The notes under the pieces: model-generated
What the model was told of the DNA's origin: nothing
Seen by the model: the letters and a program-made list of their open reading frames with translations, nothing else
Databases searched by the model: none
From: an uncultured Francisellaceae bacterium
GTDB taxonomy: Bacteria; Pseudomonadota; Gammaproteobacteria; UBA6186; Azoamicaceae
Length of the DNA stretch: 39,623 nucleotides
Direction of reading: 5' to 3'
NCBI GenBank assembly: GCA_945956915.1
Contig: CAMFJH010000019.1
Span: forward strand, 1-39,623
Shown here: one piece after another, positions 27,017 to 36,170 of the stretch
How positions within the stretch are numbered: position 1 is the stretch's first letter
Layout of the letters: the number at the start of each line of letters is the position of its first letter
Position numbers and translations under genes: made by a program

Positions 27017-30000
27017 GATTTTTAGACAATACTAAATAAAGGGCAGGGACAACATATAAAGTAAATAAAGTACCAATAGAAATACCAGAAGCGATGACCA
27101 AACCAATATTAAATCGGCTAACCGCACCAGCACCTGAAGCAGTGAGTAAGGGCAAAACGCCCAATACCATAGAGGCTGTTGTCATTAGTATGGGCCTTAA
27201 ACGTATTGCAGCTGCTTTTTGAATGGCTTCGTATTTGCTTAAGCCTTCTTTTTGGCAATCATTGGCAAATTGCACGATTAGGATACCGTGTTTAGAAATA
27301 AGGCCAATTAAGGTAACCAGCCCTACTTCCGTATAAATATTTAAACTAGCGCCCCCTATACCGATAACAATAAAAATCATAGCACCGAAAATCGACATGG
27401 GAACAGAAATTAATACAATTAATGGATCTCTAAAACTTTCAAATAAAGCTGCCAGCGTTAAATATATAATCACCAAGGCAAAAAAGAAAGTAAGGACCAA
27501 AGCACTGCTTTCTTGTATAAATTGCCTAGATTGCCCAGCATAATCAATGCTATAGCCTAGGGGGACCACTTCCTTTGCAATCGATTTTAAGCTTGTTAAA
27601 GCCTGACCTAAAGTAACGCCGGGTAAGGTGACGCCTGAGATAATCGTAGCATTTAGTTGTTGAAAATGATTAAGAGATTGGGGCACAACTTCGGTTTTGA
27701 TTTGTGCGATAGTCGATAAGGGAATGGAGGTGCCTTCGGGTGTTTTAAAATAGTAATCTAGCAATTGTTCTTGCAAAATGCGCTGAGAACGCTTTACTTG
27801 GGGAATTACTTTGTAAGAGCGACCATCCAAACTGAAATAATTAATGTAATTTCCACCTAATGCAGAGCCTAATAAATCACCTACATCTTGCATGGTTAAT
27901 CCCAATAAGCCTGTCATATCTCTATTGATTTTGACTGTAGCCTGCAGTTTATCGATTTTCAGATCTTTATCTAAGAAAGCAAATAATCCGCTGGCTTGGG
28001 CTTTGTCCATAAATGTTTGAGTGACTTCATCTAAACTTTGAAAAGGATCTGTGGTGCCAATCACAAATTGTACAGGCAGTCCCGAGCTTCCAGGCAAAGG
28101 GGGTTCTTGGAAGACCACTGTATTGCCCCCTGCAATTTGGGATAGCTTTTGTTGTAAAAGAGGTTGTAGTTGATTGGCTGTTCGATTTCGTTCATCCCAA
28201 GGTTTTAAGACCATACCTGTGATGGCTGTGTTAAGACCACTGACACCCACGAGTTGGAAAGTATGATCAATTTCAGGATACGTAAAAAATTCGTCAACGA
28301 CTTGTTTGGAATAAAGTTGTGTTTGTTCAATATTGGCATTGGGTGCTGTGGTTAAAAGAGAAATTAAAAAGCCTTGATCTTCTTCGGGTGCCAATTCGTG
28401 TTTAGCAGCTCCATATAAAAAATAAAGACTGCTTAAAACAATGACTGCAAATAGGGCTGTCAGAGGTATAAAATCTAAGCTGCGCTTTAAGGTGCGTTCA
28501 TAAGCCCTTTCTAATCTTGTAAACTGCTTATCGATATAACGTTCAAGTCGTTTCAAAGGTTTAGGTTTAATCGCTTGTCCAGATTGAACAGAATTATCAT
28601 GGTTTTCTTTTTTTAAAAAAACAGAGCACATCATAGGAGATAATGTGAGTGCAACAATAGCAGAAATACCCACTGAACCTGCGAGGGTAAATGCGAATTC
28701 CGTAAATAAAGCTCCGGTTAAACCTTCCATAAAACCGATAGGCACGTAAACGGCGATTAAGACGATCGAAATTGCGATAATAGGCATCGCCAGCTCTCGG
28801 GCACCGATCAGAGCTGCTTTCATAGGAGAAAGGCCTTCTTCAATATGACGATGCACATTTTCTACCACGATAATTGCATCATCAACGACTAAACCAATAG
28901 CCAATACCAAGGCAAGCAATGTTAATAAGTTTATCGTGTACCCAAAGGCCAACATAATGGTAAACGTGCCAATTAAGGAAAGAGGGATGGCGACTATGGG
29001 AATCAGCACTGAGCGCAGCGAACCTAAAAATAAAAAAATCACAGCGGTTACAATTAAAATGGCTTCTATTAATGATCGTTCAACTTCATGTATAGAACTG
29101 TCTACATATTTTGTTGAATCATAAACAATTCGGCCATGTAAGCCTTGAGGTAGTTGTTTTTCAATGTCGGGGAACACCAGCCTAATTTTTTCAATCGTGG
29201 TCAATAAATTGGCTGCGGGTGCTATTTTAATACCAATATAAACAGCATCTTTGGCATCAAAACTCACAACAGTATTATAATCTTCAGAGCCTAAAGAAAC
29301 AGTAGCCACATCGCTTAAACGCACGATTGCACCATTTTTAGTTTTAATAACCAATTTTTCAAACTCTTCTACCGTGTGTAAACCCGTGTCAGCTGTTAAA
29401 TTGACCGTCACCATACGACCATCGGTGCGCCCAATCGCCGAAATAAAATCATTTTTGGCTAAAGCATTAGAAACATCTGTAGAAGTGATGCCAAATCCTG
29501 CCATTTTGTTGGGGTCAAGCCATGCCCGCATCGCAAATTGCCTTTTACCCAATATTTCGGCTAATTGCACCCCTTCTACAGTTTGTAATTTGGGTTGTAT
29601 GACCCGAATAAGATAATCTGTTATTTTATTACTGGGTAATACATCGCTGTAAAAACCCATATACATTGCATCAATATCCGTACCTATTGAGATAGTAATC
29701 GTGGGTTGTTGTGCATTTCGGGGTAATACGTTGAGCACAGCATTTACATAGGTTGTGATTTCATTTAAGGCTTTGTTGGGATCATAATTTAATTTTAGGT
29801 GTGCTTCTATTACACTCACACTTTGAGTGCTTCTTGAGGTTAAATAGTCAATACCATTGGATTGAGCGATAGAGTTTTCTAGGGGGGTTGTAATAAAGCC
29901 TGCTATTACATCCGGATCGGCTCCTGTATAGACCGTTGTTACAGTAACGACTGCATTTTGAGTAAAGGGAAACTGCCTAACAGGTAGTTGAAACATAGAA

Positions 30001-30128
30001 CGCAAACCCAAGACTAAAATCAGTAAACTGACCACAGTGGCAAGTACTGGGCGATGAATAAAAATATCAGTAATTTGCTTGGCACCGTTAGCAAGGGTAT
30101 TATTCATATTCATGTTCATGGGTTTCAT
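26985..30128 (-). CDS. RND efflux pump, inner-membrane transporter
   Basis: Proton-driven multidrug or metabolite exporter of the AcrB/MexB (HAE1) type, part of a tripartite envelope pump. The 1047-residue length is standard. The N-terminal block IFIHRPVLATVVSLLILVLG gives TM1, the proton-relay Asp416 and Asp417 lie in LAIGLVVDDAIIVVENV, and two large periplasmic loops follow TM1 and TM7. The adaptor gene directly upstream overlaps by four bases (ATGA). The outer-membrane channel is not encoded here, so a shared TolC-like protein must be supplied elsewhere. The 3' end overlaps the rhomboid gene. Substrate cannot be inferred. Confidence 0.94.
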   Translation of the reverse strand: MKPMNMNMNNTLANGAKQITDIFIHRPVLATVVSLLILVLGLRSMFQLPVRQFPFTQNAVVTVTTVYTGADPDVIAGFITTPLENSIAQSNGIDYLTSRSTQSVSVIEAHLKLNYDPNKALNEITTYVNAVLNVLPRNAQQPTITISIGTDIDAMYMGFYSDVLPSNKITDYLIRVIQPKLQTVEGVQLAEILGKRQFAMRAWLDPNKMAGFGITSTDVSNALAKNDFISAIGRTDGRMVTVNLTADTGLHTVEEFEKLVIKTKNGAIVRLSDVATVSLGSEDYNTVVSFDAKDAVYIGIKIAPAANLLTTIEKIRLVFPDIEKQLPQGLHGRIVYDSTKYVDSSIHEVERSLIEAILIVTAVIFLFLGSLRSVLIPIVAIPLSLIGTFTIMLAFGYTINLLTLLALVLAIGLVVDDAIIVVENVHRHIEEGLSPMKAALIGARELAMPIIAISIVLIAVYVPIGFMEGLTGALFTEFAFTLAGSVGISAIVALTLSPMMCSVFLKKENHDNSVQSGQAIKPKPLKRLERYIDKQFTRLERAYERTLKRSLDFIPLTALFAVIVLSSLYFLYGAAKHELAPEEDQGFLISLLTTAPNANIEQTQLYSKQVVDEFFTYPEIDHTFQLVGVSGLNTAITGMVLKPWDERNRTANQLQPLLQQKLSQIAGGNTVVFQEPPLPGSSGLPVQFVIGTTDPFQSLDEVTQTFMDKAQASGLFAFLDKDLKIDKLQATVKINRDMTGLLGLTMQDVGDLLGSALGGNYINYFSLDGRSYKVIPQVKRSQRILQEQLLDYYFKTPEGTSIPLSTIAQIKTEVVPQSLNHFQQLNATIISGVTLPGVTLGQALTSLKSIAKEVVPLGYSIDYAGQSRQFIQESSALVLTFFFALVIIYLTLAALFESFRDPLIVLISVPMSIFGAMIFIVIGIGGASLNIYTEVGLVTLIGLISKHGILIVQFANDCQKEGLSKYEAIQKAAAIRLRPILMTTASMVLGVLPLLTASGAGAVSRFNIGLVIASGISIGTLFTLYVVPALYLVLSKNHDPKLSERTV

Positions 30129-31303
30129 TCATTAGGCACAGGCGTTTTAGCATCAAAATTAGGTACGACAGTATTATTGATATTCACTCGACTGCCATTT
30201 TTCAATTTCAATTGCCCGCTGGTCACGATAAGATCACCTTCTTGGATACCTTTTTCAATGCTGACTTGAGACCCTCTGGTTTCGCCTAAAGTGACAAAAA
30301 CTTGTGTCACAGTCTGAATAGCTTTGCCAGTGTTAGGATCGGTTTCTTTGCTGTTCTCCACAATAAAGACTATATCACCATACGGGTTATAACTGATTGC
30401 AGAAATGGGTAAAGTTAATCTAGGTTCCGGTTGGCCTACATCGATTTCTACTTTAGAAAACATACCCGGTAATAATATATGCTCAGGATTATCTACTGTA
30501 GCTTCTACTTGAACATTACGAGTTGCAGGATCTACTTTGGGATCAATAGTACTGATGGTACCTGTTAATTGTTTATCTAAATAAGGTTCAGTTTTTAATA
30601 CTACTTTTTGACCAATTTGTATTTTAGACAGCAAGGGTTGGGGAATATAGAAGTCTGCAAAAATAGGATTTAAAGCCTGTAAGGTCACTATTTTATCAGC
30701 AGGATTCAGATATTGACCTGGGTTAATAGTAGAAATTCCTAAAATGCCATCAAAAGGGGCTGTGATATCTTTTTTTGCAATAATGGCTTTTTGTTGATCA
30801 ACCAGTGCTTGCTTGCCTTTTAAATCAGCCGCATCGGTATCAATAGTTGATTTGCTTACCGTTTGCTTTAAGTACAATGCATTATCGCGATCAAAAGTAA
30901 TTTTAGCTAATGAAGCACTGGCTTCAAGAGCAGCCAATTGCGCACGTTCAGAGTCCGCATTTAGTTCAACCAATAAATCCCCTTTTTTAACTTCAGAACC
31001 AGATTTAAAAGGAATATTGCGAACAAGACCTGCAATTTCGGTCGTTACATCTACTCCCTGCATAGCTCTTAAACTAGCAGAAGCATGTAGGATAGGTTGC
31101 CAAATTTGCTTTTCAGCTTTGATGGCAGACACCGTAACAGGTGCCATCGCCATCATCATATATTTTTTTCCCATATATCCCTTAAAGGCTTGAATGCCTA
31201 TTAGGATTAGGAATAATAGACCCAGACATGAAAACATGATTATGGTAGGTCTTTTGTAATGTTTATACTGATCTATATTCCAGTCTTTTAGCATTTTAAA
31301 CAT
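30125..31303 (-). CDS. RND efflux periplasmic adaptor
   Basis: Membrane fusion protein that links the RND pump to an outer-membrane channel. The 392-residue protein has an N-terminal membrane anchor (about residues 22-41, TIIMFSCLGLLFLILIGIQA) in place of a lipoprotein signal. The lipoyl half-motif EIAGLVRNIPFKSGSEVKKG lies near residues 90-109, an alpha-helical hairpin follows, then the second lipoyl half (DITAPFDGILGISTINPGQY) and the beta-barrel and membrane-proximal domains. It precedes the pump with an ATGA overlap, the usual adaptor-pump order. Three tandem hairpin repeats lie upstream between ispA and this gene. Confidence 0.92.
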   Translation of the reverse strand: MFKMLKDWNIDQYKHYKRPTIIMFSCLGLLFLILIGIQAFKGYMGKKYMMMAMAPVTVSAIKAEKQIWQPILHASASLRAMQGVDVTTEIAGLVRNIPFKSGSEVKKGDLLVELNADSERAQLAALEASASLAKITFDRDNALYLKQTVSKSTIDTDAADLKGKQALVDQQKAIIAKKDITAPFDGILGISTINPGQYLNPADKIVTLQALNPIFADFYIPQPLLSKIQIGQKVVLKTEPYLDKQLTGTISTIDPKVDPATRNVQVEATVDNPEHILLPGMFSKVEIDVGQPEPRLTLPISAISYNPYGDIVFIVENSKETDPNTGKAIQTVTQVFVTLGETRGSQVSIEKGIQEGDLIVTSGQLKLKNGSRVNINNTVVPNFDAKTPVPNE

Positions 31304-31344
31304 AGATTGATTATAGATGAAAATGATTCATAAACGATAGTAGG

Positions 31345-31412
31345 GGTTGCCCGCTGTGGCAACCCGTAATGTTGCCCGCTGTAGCAACCCGATTGCTGCC
31401 GTGGCAATCCGC
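31345..31412. repeat. Three tandem degenerate hairpin repeats
   Basis: Three related palindromic units in a row: GGGTTGCC-CGCTGT-GGCAACCC (31345-31366), GTTGC-N8-GCAAC (31372-31389), and ATTGC-N7-GCAAT (31393-31409), each followed by CCG or a variant. They share the pattern TTGC…GCAA and look like degenerate copies of one REP-like element. They fill the gap between the end of ispA and the start of the adaptor gene and could stall or stabilise transcripts there. Confidence 0.65.
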
Positions 31413-31417
31413 CTGCA

Positions 31418-32311
31418 TTAATATAAACGTTCAATGAAGTATTGTGATAGAGCGATTAGACGTTCATTGTTATTTAAAAAAGAAAGCGCATTAACGGCTT
31501 TATCGTGTAAAGTTCGAGCATATTGTTTTGCAGCTGCTAAGCCAAGCAGTGCAGGAAAAGTTGTTTTGTCTTGACTAAGGTCTTTGCCCTGTGTTTTACC
31601 TAGTGTTTGGGTATCAGAGATCCTATCCAAAATATCGTCTTGTACCTGGAAGGCCAAGCCTATGCATTCAGAGTACTGTTCTAAGGCCAGTAATTGTTTA
31701 GGATCTTGACAGCCTGCAGCCACTGCCCCTAATAACACGCTGGCGGTAATCAAAGCCCCTGTTTTTTGTTGATGCATAGCGCATAAGTCTTCCAATGAGG
31801 GACATAGACCTAAAGTTTGCATATCTAAGGCTTGTCCACCCACCATTCCTAATGCACCGCTGGCTTCTGCTAAAATGCGTAGCATTTTAAGTTGTTGGCT
31901 GCTAGAAACGGTATTATAGTGATTATCACTTAAGATTTGAAAAGCCAGTGCTTGAAGCGCATCTCCGCTTAAAATAGCTAAGGCCTCATCAAAAGCTTTG
32001 TGACAAGTCGGTTTTCCTCTACGCAAGTCATCGTTATCCATAGCAGGTAAGTCATCATGCACTAGAGAGTAGCAGTGCATGAGTTCTACCGCAGCCGCCG
32101 CTGCATCTAAATGGCTAGGATTGGCACCGAGTACTTCACCTGTTGCATAAACCAATAGAGGTCGGAGTCTTTTACCCCCATTCAGAACGCTGTATCGCAT
32201 TGCTTCGTGCAGCTTTAATTCAGTATCAGGCAAAATAGGATTTAAAAAATGCTCAATACGGGTGGCACACTGTTCTCGATATTGGGCAAAAGTATCCACT
32301 ATTGAATTCAT
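31418..32311 (-). CDS. ispA: Farnesyl/geranyl diphosphate synthase
   Basis: Prenyltransferase that condenses isopentenyl diphosphate with allylic diphosphates to make geranyl and farnesyl diphosphate, feeding undecaprenyl carrier lipid and quinone synthesis. The 297-residue protein matches IspA. The first aspartate-rich motif DDLPAMDNDD starts at Asp86, the second DDILD at 225-229; GGKRLRP at 45-51 binds substrate diphosphate. It overlaps xseB by four bases (ATGA), the common xseB-ispA order. dxs, which usually follows, is not here. Confidence 0.96.
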   Translation of the reverse strand: MNSIVDTFAQYREQCATRIEHFLNPILPDTELKLHEAMRYSVLNGGKRLRPLLVYATGEVLGANPSHLDAAAAAVELMHCYSLVHDDLPAMDNDDLRRGKPTCHKAFDEALAILSGDALQALAFQILSDNHYNTVSSSQQLKMLRILAEASGALGMVGGQALDMQTLGLCPSLEDLCAMHQQKTGALITASVLLGAVAAGCQDPKQLLALEQYSECIGLAFQVQDDILDRISDTQTLGKTQGKDLSQDKTTFPALLGLAAAKQYARTLHDKAVNALSFLNNNERLIALSQYFIERLY

Positions 32312-32562
32312 TCTTCAATCAATTCAGAAAGGAAAGCTTCGGTTTGAATAGAACCATTTTTTTCTGTTAGCAGTTGGACCTTTTGTTCAGCATTTTTAAG
32401 AGAGACTTGGCAGTCTCTAGATAAGCGGATCCCTTCTTCAAAATGCTTTAAAGCATCTTCCAAGGAGAGTTCACCACTTTCCATTTTTTTGACTATGCTC
32501 TCTAATTGATTAAGGGCTGCTTCAAAATTTTGAGGTTCTGCAGGGTTGGATAGGTTTGGCAT
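32308..32562 (-). CDS. xseB: Exodeoxyribonuclease VII small subunit
   Basis: Small subunit that binds XseA to form exonuclease VII, which degrades single-stranded DNA in repair. The 84-residue protein has the family core FEAALNQLESIVKKMESGEL and the segment LEDALKHFEEGIRL. The ATG at 32562 is preferred over an in-frame GTG three codons upstream because GAGG lies eight bases before it. It is translationally coupled to ispA through an ATGA overlap. The large subunit is not in the window. Confidence 0.95.
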   Translation of the reverse strand: MPNLSNPAEPQNFEAALNQLESIVKKMESGELSLEDALKHFEEGIRLSRDCQVSLKNAEQKVQLLTEKNGSIQTEAFLSELIEE

Positions 32563-32683
32563 CGATAACACCTCGAGTATTCAGTATATAAAAGCATATT
32601 TTACTCGAATTGAAAATGATTGACTAGCATTATTATTTGAAAGTTGAATGACTTTTTTATGGCTTTGAACTGGGAAAACAAGC

Positions 32684-32794
32684 ATGGAAGAAGAGCAAAA
32701 AGAAATACGAGAAGGTGCGCAAAATGTTGATATTTATAAAGATTTTCTTATTGACTTCAAAGAGTTCTATCCATACAATAGAAAGATTATATAA
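32684..32794 (+). CDS. Possible 36-residue peptide
   Basis: A short frame reading MEEEQKEIREGAQNVDIYKD and on to YPYNRKII. Composition looks protein-like and acidic, but the ribosome-binding site is weak (GGGA well upstream), and a good promoter for the next gene lies inside its 3' end. It may be a remnant of a longer gene or chance. Confidence 0.25.
   Translation: MEEEQKEIREGAQNVDIYKDFLIDFKEFYPYNRKII
32751..32779 (+). promoter_or_regulatory. Promoter of the DUF218 gene
   Basis: TTGACT at 32751-32756 and TACAAT at 32774-32779 are separated by exactly 17 bases, a good sigma-70 pair. A TAGGAG ribosome-binding site and the ATG at 32811 follow. Confidence 0.65.
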
Positions 32795-32810
32795 AAGCTA
32801 GGAGTGTTTT

Positions 32811-33584
32811 ATGTCATTTATGATTATATTTTGGGGTATTGTACTGGCTTTAATTTGTGTGTTTTTTAAACGCTTAAAATTGTGCGTAGGTATTTTAATA
32901 GCAGTATTGGCACTCACTTTAAGTATGGGGACTGGTGTATTGCCACATTTTTTTATGAATGCACTGCAATCTTCCACGCTTTATGACACCAAAACATCTA
33001 CGGTATGGGCTAAGAAAAATCTTATTTTAATTTTGGGTATGGGAACCATTAAAATACCACAATTAGATTTGGTTGTACCTGGCACTCTTTCGTATTCTAG
33101 AATCTTGGAGGGTGCAACCCTGTATCAAACGTGCAAAAAATCGGATAACCAATGTAAAATTTTAGTAAGCGGCGGTGACATGTCAGATACCGGAAAATCA
33201 GAAGCTGAACTTTATAAAAATGAACTTCTAAAATTAAACATAGACAGTTCTGATATTTTAGTTGAAATACAAAGCCGTAATACCTTCGAAAATGCACAAT
33301 TCAGCGTGCCTTTAATTCAAGAAGAAAGACCCGATCAGATTTTTTTAGTCACAGCCGGTATTCATATGAAACGTGCTTTACTTTATTTTAAACATTTTGG
33401 TATTGATGCAATTCCTGTGCCTTCAGACTACATGCGCACCTATCCTTCTGTCTTGCCTATTGGGTATAACATTACAATGTCAGATTTTGCTTTGCATGAA
33501 TATATTGGGATTTTAAGGTATAGGGTTTATCAATTCTTCGGTTGGAATAAACCACTCAATTTTTTATCTCAGCCTAAGAACTAA
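32811..33584 (+). CDS. DUF218 envelope protein (ElyC/SanA/YdcF-like)
   Basis: 257-residue protein of the DUF218 superfamily, whose E. coli members ElyC and SanA affect peptidoglycan and envelope integrity. Two N-terminal hydrophobic segments (about residues 2-20 and 24-45) anchor it, leaving the DUF218 domain from about residue 68 outside. Family marks are ILILGMGTI, the segment ILVSGGD, RNTFENAQFSVPLI and FLVTAGIHMKRALLYFKHFG. The arrangement with two membrane segments before the domain is like ElyC. TAGGAG precedes the ATG and a clear promoter lies upstream. Biochemical activity in the family is not settled. Confidence 0.83.
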   Translation: MSFMIIFWGIVLALICVFFKRLKLCVGILIAVLALTLSMGTGVLPHFFMNALQSSTLYDTKTSTVWAKKNLILILGMGTIKIPQLDLVVPGTLSYSRILEGATLYQTCKKSDNQCKILVSGGDMSDTGKSEAELYKNELLKLNIDSSDILVEIQSRNTFENAQFSVPLIQEERPDQIFLVTAGIHMKRALLYFKHFGIDAIPVPSDYMRTYPSVLPIGYNITMSDFALHEYIGILRYRVYQFFGWNKPLNFLSQPKN

Positions 33585-33698
33585 GTTGGAGACCTGTAAA
33601 AAAAGTATTCTGCATAACTAAAGCTTTGTTTTTATCCAGCTCTTTAAATAAGCATTGAAATGGTGTATGGTGTTATTTTGTTTCAACGAGGTGTAATC

Positions 33699-35729
33699 AT
33701 GGCTATTGATCCCTGCGATGTAGTGCGGGTGGAGCCCTTTGTGCCAGCAAGTAAGTCCTTGCCGGAAATAACTGTCAAAGGTGTGTTCCTGGGTATATTG
33801 TTGGCAATTTTATTGGCTGCTTCTAGTACTTTCGTGGGTTTAAAGTTCGCTCGAACCATTGCAGGTTCTATACCCGCTGCATTAATTTCCATGATGATTT
33901 TAAGACGCTTTAAAAATTCTAATATTTTAGAAAATAATATGGTTCAAACCATTGCTTCTGCTGGAGAAAGCGTGGCAGCGGGTGTCATTTTTACCATACC
34001 CGCTTTAATTATGATGGGATATTGGCAGTCTTTTAACTATGTGCAGACTGCAGCCATTACCGTGATTGGTGGTGTATTGGGGGTTATGTTTTCTGTCCCT
34101 TTAAGACGCAGCATGATTATTAAAGATAATTTACCCTACCCTGAAGGTTTAGCCACAGGTGAATTACTAAAGGCTGGTGAAGACACAGAAGGATCCACCC
34201 ATATATTACTAAAAGGAAGCTTATTTGCTAGCTTTATAACTTTTTTACAAGGAGCGTTCAAAGTAGCTGGAGAACAACTTTCAGTTTGGACCCGTGTAGG
34301 CAGTTCCGCATTTGGGGTTAGTATTGTTTTATCGCCGGTTATGATGGCTGCTGGTTATATTGTGGGTATTCGTGCACTCATAGCTTTTGTAGTGGGAGGG
34401 GTGTTAACTTGGGGTGTGGGTATTCCTTTATTTGTTTCTTGGTATGGGTTACCGGAAGCTGAAAGCTTAGGCGCGGCTTTAGCCAGCATCCAAAAAGCCA
34501 ACTTTCGATATATTGGCGTAGGTGTATTGGCTATAGGGGGTGTGTGGGGTGTTATCAGTTTGCTAAAACCTATTGTGATTGCCATTAAAGCCTCATTTTG
34601 TGCTATGAATGCGGTGGACAGTGAATTTTCTCAAAGTAGTAGAACCGATAGAGATTTGCCGTTTAAGCATGTTTTAATCGGTATTGTAGCCATTTCGATT
34701 CCTATTTTTATCTTGTTTTTAAGTTTTATTCAAGGATCACAATTGACAGTCGATGGCACTTTGATGTGGCCTGTTGTATTTTTTGCAACATTGTTTTCTT
34801 TGTTGGTGGGCTTTGTTGCTTCTGCAATTGCTGCTTATATTGTGGGTATTGTTGGAACAACTTCTTTACCTACTTCAGGCATTACGATTTCTGCCATTAT
34901 TGCTTTTGCCTCTATTTTGTTAATGATCTTATCAAAGCATATAGATTTTCATCTCAATACAGCGGCTGCTTTGGAGGCAGGTGGGTTGGTGATTATTTTT
35001 GCAGGCGTGATATGTGTTGCAGCTAGTGTCAGCGGCGATAACATGCAAGATTTAAAAGCAGGGCAAATTGTAGGTTCCACACCCTGGAAACAACAGTTGA
35101 TGTTAATTGTAGGCACAGTTGCTTCTGCTTTGGTTATTCCTGTGATCTTGCAAACGACTTTAGAAGCCTATGGAATAGGGGATATATTGCCCCGTGCAGG
35201 AATGGATCCTGCACATGCACTCCCTGCACCGCAGTCCACTTTAATGGCTACTGTTGCAAAAGGTTTCTTTGCAGGTAATTTACCTTGGCCTATGTTGCAA
35301 TTTGGAGCAGGTTTAGGTGTATTGGCTATTTTGTTGGATGAGTTTTTAAAGCGCATTGGTTCTAATGTGCGTTTCCCGGTACTGCTGTTTGCTTTGGGTA
35401 TCTATTTTCCCTTAGGATATATGATGGCCTTTTTAGTAGGGGGTTTAATCAGTTATGCAGTAGAAAAGAAAATGCATGATGCACCTAGAAAAGATACGGA
35501 TACAGGATTATTATTTGCCTCTGGAGCTATTGCAGGCGAAGCAATATTCGGTGCAATTTTAACTTTGCCTTTTGCCTATTATCAATCAACTGAGATTTTT
35601 GCACTGGATATTGCATGGCTTAAACCTTATGAAACTGCAATCGGTGTACTGTTGTACCTAATATTGGGTATATGGCTATACAAACAGGGCATTCAACAGC
35701 AAGTGCGTAGCAAAAAAACCATTTCATGA
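33699..35729 (+). CDS. OPT-family oligopeptide transporter
   Basis: Polytopic inner-membrane carrier of the oligopeptide transporter family, which imports small peptides or, in related branches, metal-chelate complexes. The ATG at 33699 is preferred over one 13 codons upstream because GAGGTG lies just before it, giving 676 residues. About 15 hydrophobic segments are visible. Family blocks include ITVKGVFLGILLAILLAASS near the start, NLPYPEGLATGELLKAGEDT after the fourth segment, and SGDNMQDLKAGQIVGSTPWK in the second half. The last is diagnostic of the bacterial OPT branch. It is followed 15 bases later by yciA. Peptide import would suit an organism dependent on host amino acids, but this is inference. 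Confidence 0.92.
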   Translation: MAIDPCDVVRVEPFVPASKSLPEITVKGVFLGILLAILLAASSTFVGLKFARTIAGSIPAALISMMILRRFKNSNILENNMVQTIASAGESVAAGVIFTIPALIMMGYWQSFNYVQTAAITVIGGVLGVMFSVPLRRSMIIKDNLPYPEGLATGELLKAGEDTEGSTHILLKGSLFASFITFLQGAFKVAGEQLSVWTRVGSSAFGVSIVLSPVMMAAGYIVGIRALIAFVVGGVLTWGVGIPLFVSWYGLPEAESLGAALASIQKANFRYIGVGVLAIGGVWGVISLLKPIVIAIKASFCAMNAVDSEFSQSSRTDRDLPFKHVLIGIVAISIPIFILFLSFIQGSQLTVDGTLMWPVVFFATLFSLLVGFVASAIAAYIVGIVGTTSLPTSGITISAIIAFASILLMILSKHIDFHLNTAAALEAGGLVIIFAGVICVAASVSGDNMQDLKAGQIVGSTPWKQQLMLIVGTVASALVIPVILQTTLEAYGIGDILPRAGMDPAHALPAPQSTLMATVAKGFFAGNLPWPMLQFGAGLGVLAILLDEFLKRIGSNVRFPVLLFALGIYFPLGYMMAFLVGGLISYAVEKKMHDAPRKDTDTGLLFASGAIAGEAIFGAILTLPFAYYQSTEIFALDIAWLKPYETAIGVLLYLILGIWLYKQGIQQQVRSKKTIS

Positions 35730-35744
35730 TATACAGGGGAGATT

Positions 35745-36170
35745 ATGAAATCAATTTTAGATCCGAATAATGAGGTACATCCTGAAGGTGAATTGGTGAT
35801 TCAAACCCTGGCGATGCCTAATAATTCAAATGTGTACGGGGATGTTTTTGGGGGTTGGTTGGTATCTCAAATGGATTTAGGCGGTGCTATTTTGGCACAC
35901 CGCTGTGCCAAAAATCGGGTCACAACTGTGGCCATAGAGCGTATGGCATTTATAAAACCTGTGTATATTGGTGATTTGGTATGCTGTTATGCCAGTATTT
36001 TAAAAACAGGTCGAACCTCTATTACTATCAAAGTAGATGTTTGGGTGATTCGTATGCGCATGGGTGCTAAAGAGCATGTAACTGAAGGATTATTTACTTT
36101 TGTGGCTATTGATGAAAAAGGTAAACCAAAGCCTATTGATTGGGCAGCCAATTTGGGTGAGAGGCCTTGA
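35745..36170 (+). CDS. yciA: Acyl-CoA thioesterase YciA
   Basis: Hotdog-fold hydrolase that cleaves acyl-CoA thioesters to free acid and CoA. The 141-residue protein has the YciA pattern: an N-terminal beta strand LVIQTLAMP, then NVYGDVFGGWLVSQMDLGGA carrying the catalytic Asp of the helix region, and the strand-rich second half with GDLVCCYASILKTGRTSITI. GGGGAGA precedes the ATG. It overlaps the response-regulator gene by four bases (TTGA), which gives direct translational coupling. Confidence 0.92.
   Translation: MKSILDPNNEVHPEGELVIQTLAMPNNSNVYGDVFGGWLVSQMDLGGAILAHRCAKNRVTTVAIERMAFIKPVYIGDLVCCYASILKTGRTSITIKVDVWVIRMRMGAKEHVTEGLFTFVAIDEKGKPKPIDWAANLGERP

Noticed and set aside
31345..31412. 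CRISPR array from the regularly placed repeats
   Set aside because: Units are short, degenerate palindromes with gaps of only a few bases and no spacers or cas genes.
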